NCBI GenBank assembly: GCA_910579505.1
Contig: CAJTTZ010000006.1
Location: 130,451 to 194,450 of the forward strand
Direction: 5' to 3'
Origin: an uncultured Lachnospiraceae bacterium
GTDB taxonomy: Bacteria; Bacillota; Clostridia; Lachnospirales; Lachnospiraceae
DNA length: 64,000 nucleotides
A model generated the notes under the pieces. That model did no database searches and was not told the origin of the DNA. It saw only the letters and a list, made by a program, of their open reading frames with translations. Below, one piece after another: positions 32,908-40,573 of the stretch. Position 1 is the first letter of the stretch. Every line of letters starts with the position of its first letter. The translations under genes were made by a program, and so were the position numbers.

Positions 32908-34131
32908 CTACAGCATCACCTTAAAACATATCCGCTTCCCGTCATCACTGTGCACCGTCGCTTTCCCTCCGTGCGTTTCCGCAATCGCCCGCACCATGGA
33001 AAGGCCGATTCCCGTGCCGCCTGTCTCAGCGGATCGGGATTCATCTAAACGGTAAAACCGATCAAACAGCCTGTCCAAGTCGGAGACATCCGACAAGTCG
33101 CATGTATTGGACACTTCGATGCAGACCTTCCCCCTCCTGCGGTAAATCCGCATCTGAATCTCGCCGCCGTCGTCGGAATACCTGACCGCGTTATCCAGCA
33201 AAATGGAAATCATCCGCTGAATGGAACTTCTGTCCCCAAATAACATCAAATTTTCCTCGATGTCCTGACTGTAGTTTTTCCCCTTTGCCTTCGCAAGATG
33301 CGCAAAAGGTTCCGCAGTCTCCCATGCCGTTTCGCTCACGGAAAATCTGCCCTTCTCGGGAAAGGGCGTCTCCTCATCCAGCCTTGATAAGGCAACCATA
33401 TCGCCCACCAGCTTTGTGAGCCGCGCCGCCTGTTTCCTGATATTGTCGATCCACTCGTCCCCCTCATGCTCCATCGCCGCGATATCCGCGCTGGTCGCAA
33501 TGGACGTGATCGGCGTTTTCAGTTCATGTCCCGCGTCTGTGATAAACTGCTTCTGCCGTTCTATATTTTTCACGTAAGGTCTGATCGCCCGCCTTGAAAA
33601 AAGTATGACCAGCAAAAGCACCAGAAGCAGGCTTCCCGCCCCGGTCGCCAGTGACACAAAAAGCAGGGTACGCATAGATTGCATCTGAATCGCCGTGTTC
33701 AGGAAGAGAACCGAAATTCCCTTTTCACTCCGGCTCACCAGATAGCGGTAGTCCTTGTAATACCCCTTTTCCCTGCCTTTTAGGAGGACAGCCTGCGTGT
33801 ATGCTTTTGCCGCCTCCTCGTCTACAGAAGAAATATAATCCCTTAAAACCTCCCTGACTGTGCCGTCCGCTTCACAGTGTACCGTAAAAAAGCGGGTCAT
33901 AAACGCCGCCTCGGGATCTCTGCCCGCTTTGTTCCTGAAAGGCGGAGGTGGTGTCTGCCGCTTTGCAGAAACCGTCTGTTCATGCGAGAGAAGCTCTCCT
34001 GCCAGACGATCCTGCATAGAGGTAGTCCTGTAATAGTTCGCCAGATTAATTCCGACAATAAGAAGCAGCATGACCGTTCCAAATGCCGCCATCGCCGCCA
34101 GAATAAACCGTCTCTGTATTTTTTTCAGCAT
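32908..34131 (-). CDS. sensor histidine kinase, VanS-like
   Basis: A 407-residue membrane kinase, second gene of a two-gene operon (7-nt overlap with the regulator; GAGGAG before ATG 34131). Order: helix at residues about 10-30, an extracellular part of about 130 residues, a second helix (LLFVSLATGAGSLLLVLLLV), HisKA with AGHELKTPITS, N-box ISILLDNAVRYS, and the ATP-binding end GGTGIGLSMVRAIAETHGG. The usual DxGxG loop is replaced by SNTCDLSDVSDLDRLF, common in this subgroup. The signal is unknown; cell-wall or antimicrobial stress is typical of the family. Confidence 0.93.
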   Translation of the reverse strand: MLKKIQRRFILAAMAAFGTVMLLLIVGINLANYYRTTSMQDRLAGELLSHEQTVSAKRQTPPPPFRNKAGRDPEAAFMTRFFTVHCEADGTVREVLRDYISSVDEEAAKAYTQAVLLKGREKGYYKDYRYLVSRSEKGISVLFLNTAIQMQSMRTLLFVSLATGAGSLLLVLLLVILFSRRAIRPYVKNIERQKQFITDAGHELKTPITSIATSADIAAMEHEGDEWIDNIRKQAARLTKLVGDMVALSRLDEETPFPEKGRFSVSETAWETAEPFAHLAKAKGKNYSQDIEENLMLFGDRSSIQRMISILLDNAVRYSDDGGEIQMRIYRRRGKVCIEVSNTCDLSDVSDLDRLFDRFYRLDESRSAETGGTGIGLSMVRAIAETHGGKATVHSDDGKRICFKVML

Positions 34132-34802
34132 TTGTTCTCCTCAAGATAATACCCTGCGCCGCGCGCTGTCCGTATCTCAATCTCCGCTTCCAGTTCCTTT
34201 AATTTCTTCCGAAGGAATCCCACGTAGGTCCAGATCACACTAATATCCGCCTCCGAATCCTGTCCCCATATTTTATCCATCAGGTGCGCCGTCGAAAACA
34301 CAAAGCGGGGATTGCGCATAAAAAGTTCCATCAACTGAAATTCCTTGTTGTTCAGACGCACCGCCCGGTCCTGACATGTCATCTCATATCGGTTACAGTC
34401 AAGCTGTACATTTCCAAAAGACAGACAAAGTTCTGTATATCCAGCATTTCTCCGCGAAAGTGCTTTCACCCTGGCGATAAACTCCGGGCTTGCAAAGGGC
34501 TTCGGCAGATAGTCATCCGCTCCTGCTTCCAGTCCCGCCACCCGGTCCTCAACCTCCGCTTTCGCCGTCAGCATAAGCACAGGAACCCCCGAGCCCGTCC
34601 CCCGGATCTCCCGCAGTACATCCAGCCCGTTTACCCTCGGCATCATAATGTCAAGAACCACGACGTCATAAGCCCTGCCCCCCAAATACGCCAGCGCCTC
34701 CTCGCCGTCATGCACCACGTCCACGGTGAATTTATTCTTTTCCAAAAGGAATTTAAGTCCCTTCGCCAGTTCCACTTCATCCTCGGCAATTAGAATACGC
34801 AT
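34125..34802 (-). CDS. OmpR/VanR-family response regulator
   Basis: A 225-residue regulator. The receiver domain is at 1-115 (ILIAEDEVELAKGL, Asp in VVVLDIMMPRVNGLDV, Lys in DYLPKPFASPE). The winged-helix DNA-binding domain is at about 125-222 (RLNNKEFQLMELFMRN, SVIWTYVGFLRKKLKEL, IRTARGAGYYLEE). It is first in the operon with the kinase at 32908-34131. Its leader (34803-34901) carries two hairpins downstream of a clear promoter, which suggests transcript-level control. Confidence 0.94.
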   Translation of the reverse strand: MRILIAEDEVELAKGLKFLLEKNKFTVDVVHDGEEALAYLGGRAYDVVVLDIMMPRVNGLDVLREIRGTGSGVPVLMLTAKAEVEDRVAGLEAGADDYLPKPFASPEFIARVKALSRRNAGYTELCLSFGNVQLDCNRYEMTCQDRAVRLNNKEFQLMELFMRNPRFVFSTAHLMDKIWGQDSEADISVIWTYVGFLRKKLKELEAEIEIRTARGAGYYLEENKC

Positions 34803-34832
34803 GCCCCTGCCCTCTCGCTTGTTATATGCCGC

Positions 34833-34930
34833 GAAGAATCTTAGATTCTTCCGAAAAACAAATGCCGCTTAGAGCGGCACTCATAAAAATTGCTTATCAC
34901 TATTGTATCGGTTCCGATATTTTTTATCAA
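34833..34930 (-). promoter_or_regulatory. promoter and hairpin leader of the VanR-like operon
   Basis: On the minus strand, TTGATA (34925-34930), a 17-nt spacer and TACAAT (34902-34907) form a strong promoter. The transcript then meets a stem TGCCGCT/AGCGGCA (34863-34879) followed by TTTGTTTTT, which is terminator-like, and a perfect GAAGAATC/GATTCTTC stem (34833-34851), 31 nt before the start codon. Confidence 0.6.
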
Positions 34931-35001
34931 CATCCTTTTTACCCTTTTCCGTATCTTTGCCCTCCCACCCTGCGGCGTATTTCTGTGTAGAAAAATGCCG
35001 A

Positions 35002-35030
35002 TTGACTTGTTACTATCAAAATGATAATAT
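35002..35030 (+). promoter_or_regulatory. promoter of the HTH regulator with embedded operator
   Basis: TTGACT (35002-35007), a 17-nt spacer and TAATAT (35025-35030). The palindrome TATCA-AAA-TGATA (35014-35026) fills the spacer and reaches the -10 box, so a bound repressor would block polymerase. The same half sites and N3 spacing recur at 35645-35657. Confidence 0.65.
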
Positions 35031-35059
35031 TTTCATATCTCAACGCAGGAGGGCGAAAA

Positions 35060-35602
35060 ATGACAGATAAACTTATGGATTGTATTACAAATCCGGTGAA
35101 GTGTAAATTACTGCTTGAAATACATTCACAAGGGAAAGCAACTGCGAAACAGCTCGCCGGTATTTATAATGACATTCCCCAAGCCACCTTATACCGGCAT
35201 CTCAAAAAAATGTTGAGCGACGGTATTTTACAGGTGGTGGAGGAAACAAAGGTGCGCGGCACGGTAGAAAAAACTTATTCGCTGGCGCACAACATCAACA
35301 GCAATATGGAAACAATGGTTGAGAAAAATTCCGGCGAACTTTATATGCAGTATTTCATACAATATTTCATTGGGTTTGCAAAGCAGTTTCAAGAATATTG
35401 TCACGCCCCGAATATCAATATTAAAAAAGATATGACGGGATTTTCTCTTTCCCCATTATATCTTTCTGACGAGGAGCTGATTTCTCTTGTAACAAATATT
35501 TCCCAAATAATCGGCGCACTAAAAAACAATGAACCTACCTCGGAGCGCAAGCTGCGGACGATAGGCGTAATCGTATCTCCGGCAGAAAATACAGACAAAT
35601 AA
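35060..35602 (+). CDS. ArsR-like winged-helix repressor of the adjacent ABC unit
   Basis: A 180-residue regulator. ATG 35060 is chosen because AGGAGGG (35047-35053) lies 6 nt upstream; the frame opens at 35021. The N-terminal winged helix (residues about 1-75: ITNPVKCKLLLEIHSQGKAT, PQATLYRHLKKMLSDGILQV, TVEKTYSLA) is followed by a helical domain of about 100 residues that probably senses a ligand or dimerises. It precedes the three-gene YxlEFG-like unit on the same strand, and both promoters share the palindrome TATCA-N3-TGATA. It is therefore probably an autoregulated repressor of that unit. The ligand is unknown. Confidence 0.82.
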   Translation: MTDKLMDCITNPVKCKLLLEIHSQGKATAKQLAGIYNDIPQATLYRHLKKMLSDGILQVVEETKVRGTVEKTYSLAHNINSNMETMVEKNSGELYMQYFIQYFIGFAKQFQEYCHAPNINIKKDMTGFSLSPLYLSDEELISLVTNISQIIGALKNNEPTSERKLRTIGVIVSPAENTDK

Positions 35603-35632
35603 AATGACCGTCCCATACCGGGGCGGATTCTA

Positions 35633-35661
35633 TTGACTTTTTATTATCACTATGATAATAT
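35633..35661 (+). promoter_or_regulatory. promoter of the YxlEFG-like ABC unit with embedded operator
   Basis: TTGACT (35633-35638), a 17-nt spacer and TAATAT (35656-35661). ATTATCA-CTA-TGATAAT (35643-35659) is a perfect palindrome with 7-bp arms lying across the spacer and -10 box; its core TATCA-N3-TGATA matches the site at 35014-35026. Confidence 0.7.
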
Positions 35662-35692
35662 TATTGAAACGATAAAAATGGAGGTAAAAACA

Positions 35693-35896
35693 TTGAACAC
35701 ATTATTTGAAATTCTGCCTTTGCTTGTTCCTGTTCTGCTGATAGACGTTGCCCTTGCAGCAGCGGCAGTAAAACACATTTTACGGCACCCGCGCTATCGC
35801 TTTGGGAACAGTGCCATATGGCTTGTAATTGTTGTAGTTATCCTGCTCTTTGGACCGATTATTTATTTTGTCTTTGGAAAGGGGGAGAACGAATGA
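35693..35896 (+). CDS. small PLDc_N-domain membrane protein (YxlE-like)
   Basis: A 67-residue protein with two membrane helices (LPLLVPVLLIDVALAAAAV and AIWLVIVVVILLFGPIIYF) joined by the PLDc_N motif HPRYRFGN. TTG 35693 is chosen because GGAGGT (35680-35685) lies 7 nt upstream; an in-frame ATG at 35678 overlaps that site. It ends with an ATGA overlap with the ATPase gene. In Bacillus subtilis YxlE lies beside the YxlFG ABC transporter in the sigY operon; similar small proteins often accompany self-protection transporters. The biochemical role is unknown. Confidence 0.8.
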   Translation: MNTLFEILPLLVPVLLIDVALAAAAVKHILRHPRYRFGNSAIWLVIVVVILLFGPIIYFVFGKGENE

Positions 35897-36810
35897 ACGT
35901 CCTCACAATACAAAATCTATCAAAAAGTTTTGGAAAGCAGAAAATCATTGACAATCTTAATCTGTCTGTGCCAGAGGGAAGTGTCTTTGGTTTCATAGGG
36001 AAAAATGGAGCTGGCAAAACAACGACTATGAAAATGGTATTAGGACTGTTACAGCCCGACAGCGGAGAAATCCATGTCTGCAATGAGCCTGTTTGCTTTG
36101 GGCAGACAAGGACAAATCAATATATTGGATATTTGCCGGACGTTCCAGAATTTTATAATTACATGACGCCGATACAGTATCTAAATCTATGCGGAGAAGT
36201 CATTGGTCTATCTAAAACCGAAATATCAAAAAGAAGTGAAGAACTCATCTCTCTTGTCGGTCTAAACGGTATAACAAAGCAAATCGGCGGATTTTCCCGC
36301 GGTATGAAGCAGCGGTTAGGAATTGCGCAGGCATTGCTCACACAGCCCAAATTACTGATTTGTGATGAACCGACAAGCGCGCTTGACCCCGTAGGAAGAA
36401 AAGAGATTTTGGATATTCTTTATAAAATCAGCGAAATGACAACGGTGTTATTTTCCACTCACATTCTTTCCGATGTAGAGCGCATTTGCGACCATGCCGC
36501 CTTTTTGCATGAGGGAAAAATCGCTGTCACTGGAACACTCGCAGAAATTAAGGCTTTGCATGGGCACGACAGCCTGCTTTTAGAATTTTCGGCAGATAAA
36601 GATTTACGGCTTTTCAAGAAACAAAAATCCATAGAGTCATTGCTGCTTCATTCCGAAGAAAATAACAGGGAACTTATTTTGCATAGCCGCGATATGGTAA
36701 GTGTGCAAAAATCCTTGTTCCGCGTACTTGCGGGAACGGGGATTTGCCCCGTAAAAATAGAACTTATGGAGCCGTCCCTTGAAAGTCTGTTTTTGGAGGT
36801 GGTGAAATGA
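35893..36810 (+). CDS. ABC transporter ATP-binding protein (YxlF/BcrA-like)
   Basis: A 305-residue ATPase. Walker A GFIGKNGAGKTTT, Q-loop region, signature FSRGMKQRLGIAQAL, Walker B LLICDEPTSALDP and the switch His in STHILSDVERI are all intact. The C-terminal 80 residues are the extension typical of BcrA-type antibiotic-export ATPases. ATG 35893 follows GGGGGAG and overlaps the previous stop by 4 nt. It works with the permease encoded next, probably for export or resistance to a peptide or other toxic compound. The substrate is not known. Confidence 0.92.
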   Translation: MNVLTIQNLSKSFGKQKIIDNLNLSVPEGSVFGFIGKNGAGKTTTMKMVLGLLQPDSGEIHVCNEPVCFGQTRTNQYIGYLPDVPEFYNYMTPIQYLNLCGEVIGLSKTEISKRSEELISLVGLNGITKQIGGFSRGMKQRLGIAQALLTQPKLLICDEPTSALDPVGRKEILDILYKISEMTTVLFSTHILSDVERICDHAAFLHEGKIAVTGTLAEIKALHGHDSLLLEFSADKDLRLFKKQKSIESLLLHSEENNRELILHSRDMVSVQKSLFRVLAGTGICPVKIELMEPSLESLFLEVVK

Positions 36811-37565
36811 GTGGATATATTGCTTTTGTAAAAAAAGAATTTACGGAAAATATGAGAAACTATCGTTTTCTTATCCTGTTTGCAGTCTTTCTGATTTTCG
36901 GTATTATGAGCGCGTTTCTTGCAAAATTTACGCCGGAAATTTTATCGGCTTTATCCGAAGATATGGAAATGACCTCTGAGCCAGTCGCTTTGGACGCATG
37001 GAAACAGTTTTACAAGAACATTTCCGGCGTTGGGTTCAGCGCATTTATCATTTTGTTTGGAAGCTGTCTGTCAAATGAATATTCCAAGGGAACCTTAGTT
37101 TTAATGGTTACAAAAGGGCTGTCCCGTAAAGCCGTTATCCTTGCAAAATATACGGCAACCGCCGCGCTTATGACAATCAGCTATTGGATTGGATATGCTG
37201 CGGCATACTTTTACACAGCTCTTTTGTGGAATAATAGCAGCCTTTCAAATGTTGCTTTATCTGCATTCTCACTTTGGATAATAGGCTTTCTGTATTTGAG
37301 TATTCTGATGATTGGGTGCGTAATATTCAAGCAGACTTTCACAAGCATACTTTTTACGGGCGGTATTGTTGCTCTTATATCTTTGCTTGGAATGATTGAA
37401 CCGATTGCTAAATTCAATCCATTTATCTTAACATCAAAAAATGTATATTTAATTTCCGGCGAAGTTGTTCCGGCAGAATTTATAATACCTGCTTTGATTT
37501 CCATTGTCTTATCCATTTTGGGGGTATTAATTGCCATTCGCCTTTTTAACAAAAAACAGCTTTGA
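36807..37565 (+). CDS. ABC-2-type transporter permease (YxlG-like)
   Basis: A 252-residue membrane protein with about six helices (for example FLILFAVFLIFGIMSAFLA, AFIILFGSCLSNEY, LIALLGM-like central helices, and a final IPALISIVLSILGVLIAIRLF). The cytoplasmic motif YSKGTLVLMVTKGLSRKAVI is typical of the ABC-2 family. ATG 36807 overlaps the ATPase stop by 4 nt. It forms the channel for the ATPase at 35893-36810. The operon ends at the hairpin 37651-37685. Confidence 0.9.
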   Translation: MSGYIAFVKKEFTENMRNYRFLILFAVFLIFGIMSAFLAKFTPEILSALSEDMEMTSEPVALDAWKQFYKNISGVGFSAFIILFGSCLSNEYSKGTLVLMVTKGLSRKAVILAKYTATAALMTISYWIGYAAAYFYTALLWNNSSLSNVALSAFSLWIIGFLYLSILMIGCVIFKQTFTSILFTGGIVALISLLGMIEPIAKFNPFILTSKNVYLISGEVVPAEFIIPALISIVLSILGVLIAIRLFNKKQL

Positions 37566-37650
37566 AAATTCTATCCGCAGAAGCGGAATATTCCGCTTAC
37601 AAATATGACCTTTCAATTCATTTAGTGTGCATTAATAACTCATATTATTC

Positions 37651-37685
37651 AAACGCCCATGTAGCCTTATTCTTCATGGGCGTTT
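37651..37685 (+). terminator. terminator of the YxlEFG-like unit
   Basis: AAACGCCCATG (37651-37661) pairs perfectly with CATGGGCGTTT (37675-37685) around a 13-nt loop, followed by GTAAAATTGTT. A weaker palindrome AGCGGAATATTCCGCT lies near 37580-37595. Confidence 0.75.
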
Positions 37686-37777
37686 GTAAAATTGTTCCCC
37701 GCAAAGCCGCTTGTTTTTCCTTTACAGCTATTATATTATATTTTATGGAAAAATGATTTGCAACGGAGTGTATGACT

Positions 37778-38470
37778 ATGCCTCAGGAAATTTTACTTTT
37801 GGAGGATGATGACAACCTCAACCACGCTGTCAGTCTGAAATTAAAGAAAGAGGGATACACCGTCCACAGCGCATTTACCGTGAAGGAAGCTTTTTCTCTT
37901 TTCCGGCAGGTTTCTCCTTCTCTGATTATCTGTGATATCACATTGCCCGACGGAAACGGTCTGGATTTTTGTTCCCGCATACGGCAGGAGAGCGACGTGC
38001 TTTTCCTGTTTCTGACCGCCCTTGACAGAGAGGAAGATATCGTGGCGGGCTACCGGCAGGGCGCGGACGATTATATCACCAAACCCTTTTCCCTCGCCGC
38101 GCTGGCATCCAAGGTAGGCGCGCTCCTAAAACGTTTCCCGGCGGAGGCGCCAAAGACAATCGTCTCTGGAAACATCACGCTCTACCCGGAAGAAAAGCGG
38201 GTCACGAAGGACGGGGAACCCTTGACGCTGACTGCGAGGGAATACTCCCTGCTCGCTTTCTTTATGGAAAATCCTATGAAAGTTCTGTCACGCGGGCAGC
38301 TCTTGGAAGCCATCTGGGACATCGAGGGCAATTTTGTCGATGAGAATACCCTCTCCGTCAATATCAGAAGACTGCGAGAAAAAATGGAGGACAATCCTTC
38401 TACCCCCGCCATCCTGAAAAATATCCGGGGACTGGGCTATATCTGGGAAAGGAAATGTGAAAAACGATGA
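37778..38470 (+). CDS. OmpR-family response regulator of an ABC-transporter system
   Basis: A 230-residue regulator: receiver domain at 1-115 (ILLLEDDDNLNHAV, Asp in LIICDITLPDGNGLD, Lys in DYITKPFSLAAL) and a winged helix at about 125-228 (LTLTAREYSLLAFFMEN, NTLSVNIRRLREKMEDN). ATG 37778 is preferred over ATG 37772 because GGAG (37765-37768) is 9 nt from it. It overlaps the kinase gene by ATGA. With the kinase and MacB-like ABC pair downstream it forms a typical antimicrobial-peptide or cell-envelope stress module. A direct-repeat element at 39791-39806 is its likely target. Confidence 0.93.
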   Translation: MPQEILLLEDDDNLNHAVSLKLKKEGYTVHSAFTVKEAFSLFRQVSPSLIICDITLPDGNGLDFCSRIRQESDVLFLFLTALDREEDIVAGYRQGADDYITKPFSLAALASKVGALLKRFPAEAPKTIVSGNITLYPEEKRVTKDGEPLTLTAREYSLLAFFMENPMKVLSRGQLLEAIWDIEGNFVDENTLSVNIRRLREKMEDNPSTPAILKNIRGLGYIWERKCEKR

Positions 38471-39741
38471 CAACCACTTTGAAAACATCAGGGTTTGCAT
38501 GGAAAACCTGTGCGCTTATTTCGTGCCTCTCCGTGCTTTTTGTCTGCATATACGGTTTCTGGGGATTTTCCCTTCTGAACGCGCAATATACATTGGAACA
38601 GAAACAATACGGGAATATCGCGGGCGCGATTCTCTCCGAATACCCCGAGGCGGAGCAGACACTGATCGCCGCCATGCAGGACACAGATTACGACTATCTG
38701 GACAAGGGATTTTCCCTCCTTACCAAATACGGATACCGGGAAAACATGCTGATGACCGATGTCCCTTACTACCATTCCGCTCTCCTGTCCTTCTTTTCCC
38801 TTCTGGCTGTCATCCTCATCATTGATCTCCTCCTCATCGCGCTCTGTTTCTTTTTCTTTTATAAAAGCCGGAGACAACAGGAATGGCGTCTGCATGAAAT
38901 ACTGGAATTTTATCTTGCGGACAACTATTCGCCCCTTGTGGAGCAGAAAAGCCGGAAGCCTGTTTTTAGCGAATCCTTCACCGATACCCTCCTCAAACTG
39001 GGACATAAGCTGAAGGCAAAAACACAGGCGCTGGAAGAAGAGCGTGACCACACAAAAACGCTTGTCACCGATATCTCCCATCAGTTGAAAACACCTGTCA
39101 GCGCCTTGAAAAGCTGTTTTGCCATGTGTATGGAGGCTGATTCCGAAACGGAACGCGCCGATTTTCTGGAAAGATGCGCCGGACAATTGTCACATCTGGA
39201 AAATTTGATGACTGAATTAGTCAACATCTCCCGTCTGGAAACCGACATGGTTACACTGAAACAGGAGCACGTCTTTTTGTCCGATCTGCTCGCTGACGCT
39301 GTGAATATGATATATGAAAAAACACTGCCTAAAAATATCACCGTAGAGCTGCTTGAGCCCGACGGAGAAACCGATTCCCACATCCCACTGTTTTTGGACA
39401 GGCGCTGGACTGCCGAGGCGGTTGCAAACCTTCTGGACAACGCAGTCAAATATTCCCCGGCAGACAGCACGGTAACCTTGCGGCTCCACCAGTTTTACAG
39501 CTATATCAGTCTGGAAATTGAGGACGAGGGCATCGGCGTCTCCCCGGAGGATGCCAGCCGGATCTTCCAGCGTTTCTACCGGGGCAGCCACCCGGTCGTC
39601 AAACAGACCGAAGGCTCCGGCGTGGGGCTTTATCTGACCAGACGCATTTTGGAAGCGCAGGGCGGTACCATAAGCGTAAAACCGACAGCGGAGAAAGGAA
39701 GTATTTTCACCGTTCATCTCCCCCTGCCGGAATATATGTAA
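38467..39741 (+). CDS. sensor histidine kinase of an ABC-transporter system
   Basis: A 424-residue membrane kinase. First helix at residues about 13-35, an extracellular part of about 65 residues, and a second helix (SFFSLLAVILIIDLLLIALC). The HisKA domain has TDISHQLKTPVSAL with the phosphorylated His, N-box VANLLDNAVKYS, IEDEGIGVSPED and GSGVGLYLTRRILEAQGG. The extracellular part is larger than in BceS-type kinases, so it may sense directly. It overlaps the regulator by 4 nt; the ABC genes follow after a 115-nt promoter gap. Confidence 0.93.
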   Translation: MTTTLKTSGFAWKTCALISCLSVLFVCIYGFWGFSLLNAQYTLEQKQYGNIAGAILSEYPEAEQTLIAAMQDTDYDYLDKGFSLLTKYGYRENMLMTDVPYYHSALLSFFSLLAVILIIDLLLIALCFFFFYKSRRQQEWRLHEILEFYLADNYSPLVEQKSRKPVFSESFTDTLLKLGHKLKAKTQALEEERDHTKTLVTDISHQLKTPVSALKSCFAMCMEADSETERADFLERCAGQLSHLENLMTELVNISRLETDMVTLKQEHVFLSDLLADAVNMIYEKTLPKNITVELLEPDGETDSHIPLFLDRRWTAEAVANLLDNAVKYSPADSTVTLRLHQFYSYISLEIEDEGIGVSPEDASRIFQRFYRGSHPVVKQTEGSGVGLYLTRRILEAQGGTISVKPTAEKGSIFTVHLPLPEYM

Positions 39742-39790
39742 ATGGAAACCGGCAGTCCAATTTCATAAGCTTTTAATTTTTTTGCATTTT

Positions 39791-39827
39791 GTAAGTCTCC
39801 TGTAAGATTACTGCCGTAATCTATATT
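39791..39827 (+). promoter_or_regulatory. candidate response-regulator-controlled promoter of the MacB-like ABC operon
   Basis: GTAAG occurs twice in direct repeat (39791-39795 and 39802-39806), 11 bp apart, the helical spacing usual for OmpR-family dimers. A -10-like TATATT lies at 39822-39827 with no good -35 box, which suggests activator dependence. Confidence 0.45.
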
Positions 39828-39856
39828 TATAAACAAAGAGAAAGGCAGGATCGTAT

Positions 39857-40573
39857 ATGAAAAACCACACGGACATTATCTTAAAAACTGAGGACTTATG
39901 CAAATATTACGGCACAGGCGACAATCAGGTCAAAGCCGTTGATCACGTCAATCTGGAAATCCGGCAGGGCGAGTTTGTCTCCATCGTCGGCAAATCGGGC
40001 AGCGGCAAGTCCACGCTGCTTCACATGCTGGGCGGGCTGGACAATCCCTCCTCCGGCAAGGTCTTTATCGACGGGGAAAACATCGCCTCCTTCAAGGAGG
40101 AAAAGCTCTCAAAAATCCGCCGCCGCAAAATCGGCTTCATTTTTCAGGCTTACAATCTCATCCCCTCCCTCAACGTGTGGGAGAACATCGTCCTTCCCCT
40201 CGGACTGGACGGCAAACCCATAGACGAATCGTTTATAACCGATATTATAAAGACGCTTGGGCTTTCGGACAGAGTAAAGCATCTCCCCAACACCCTGTCT
40301 GGCGGTCAGCAGCAGAGATGCGCCATCGCCAGAGCCATTGCGGCAAAGCCTTCCATCATACTCGCCGACGAGCCCACCGGCAATCTGGACACCCGTACCG
40401 GCGATGAGACGATGGCTCTCTTAAAGGCATCCGCCGCGAAATACGGGCAGACCCTCGTGGTCATCACCCACAATGAGGAAGTGGCACAGATGGCGGAGCG
40501 CACGATCATTCTGGCGGACGGACGCATCCTCTCCTCCGGGGAAAGCGAGGTGGATTCCGATGAAGAGAACTAA
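39857..40573 (+). CDS. MacB/LolD-type ABC transporter ATP-binding protein
   Basis: A 238-residue ATPase with Walker A VGKSGSGKSTLLH, signature LSGGQQQRCAIARAI, Walker B IILADEPTGNLD and switch His in VITHNEEVAQMAE. The pattern IFQAYNLIPSLNVWENIVLP is typical of the MacB/LolD/BceA group. It pairs with the FtsX-type permease encoded next (14-nt overlap). Such pairs use mechanotransmission rather than transport through a pore, to remove peptides or process envelope components. It is probably induced by the two-component system upstream. Confidence 0.94.
   Translation: MKNHTDIILKTEDLCKYYGTGDNQVKAVDHVNLEIRQGEFVSIVGKSGSGKSTLLHMLGGLDNPSSGKVFIDGENIASFKEEKLSKIRRRKIGFIFQAYNLIPSLNVWENIVLPLGLDGKPIDESFITDIIKTLGLSDRVKHLPNTLSGGQQQRCAIARAIAAKPSIILADEPTGNLDTRTGDETMALLKASAAKYGQTLVVITHNEEVAQMAERTIILADGRILSSGESEVDSDEEN

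Noticed and set aside
32034..35060. Mobile element around the decayed ATPase
   Set aside because: No transposase, integrase or terminal inverted repeats were found.
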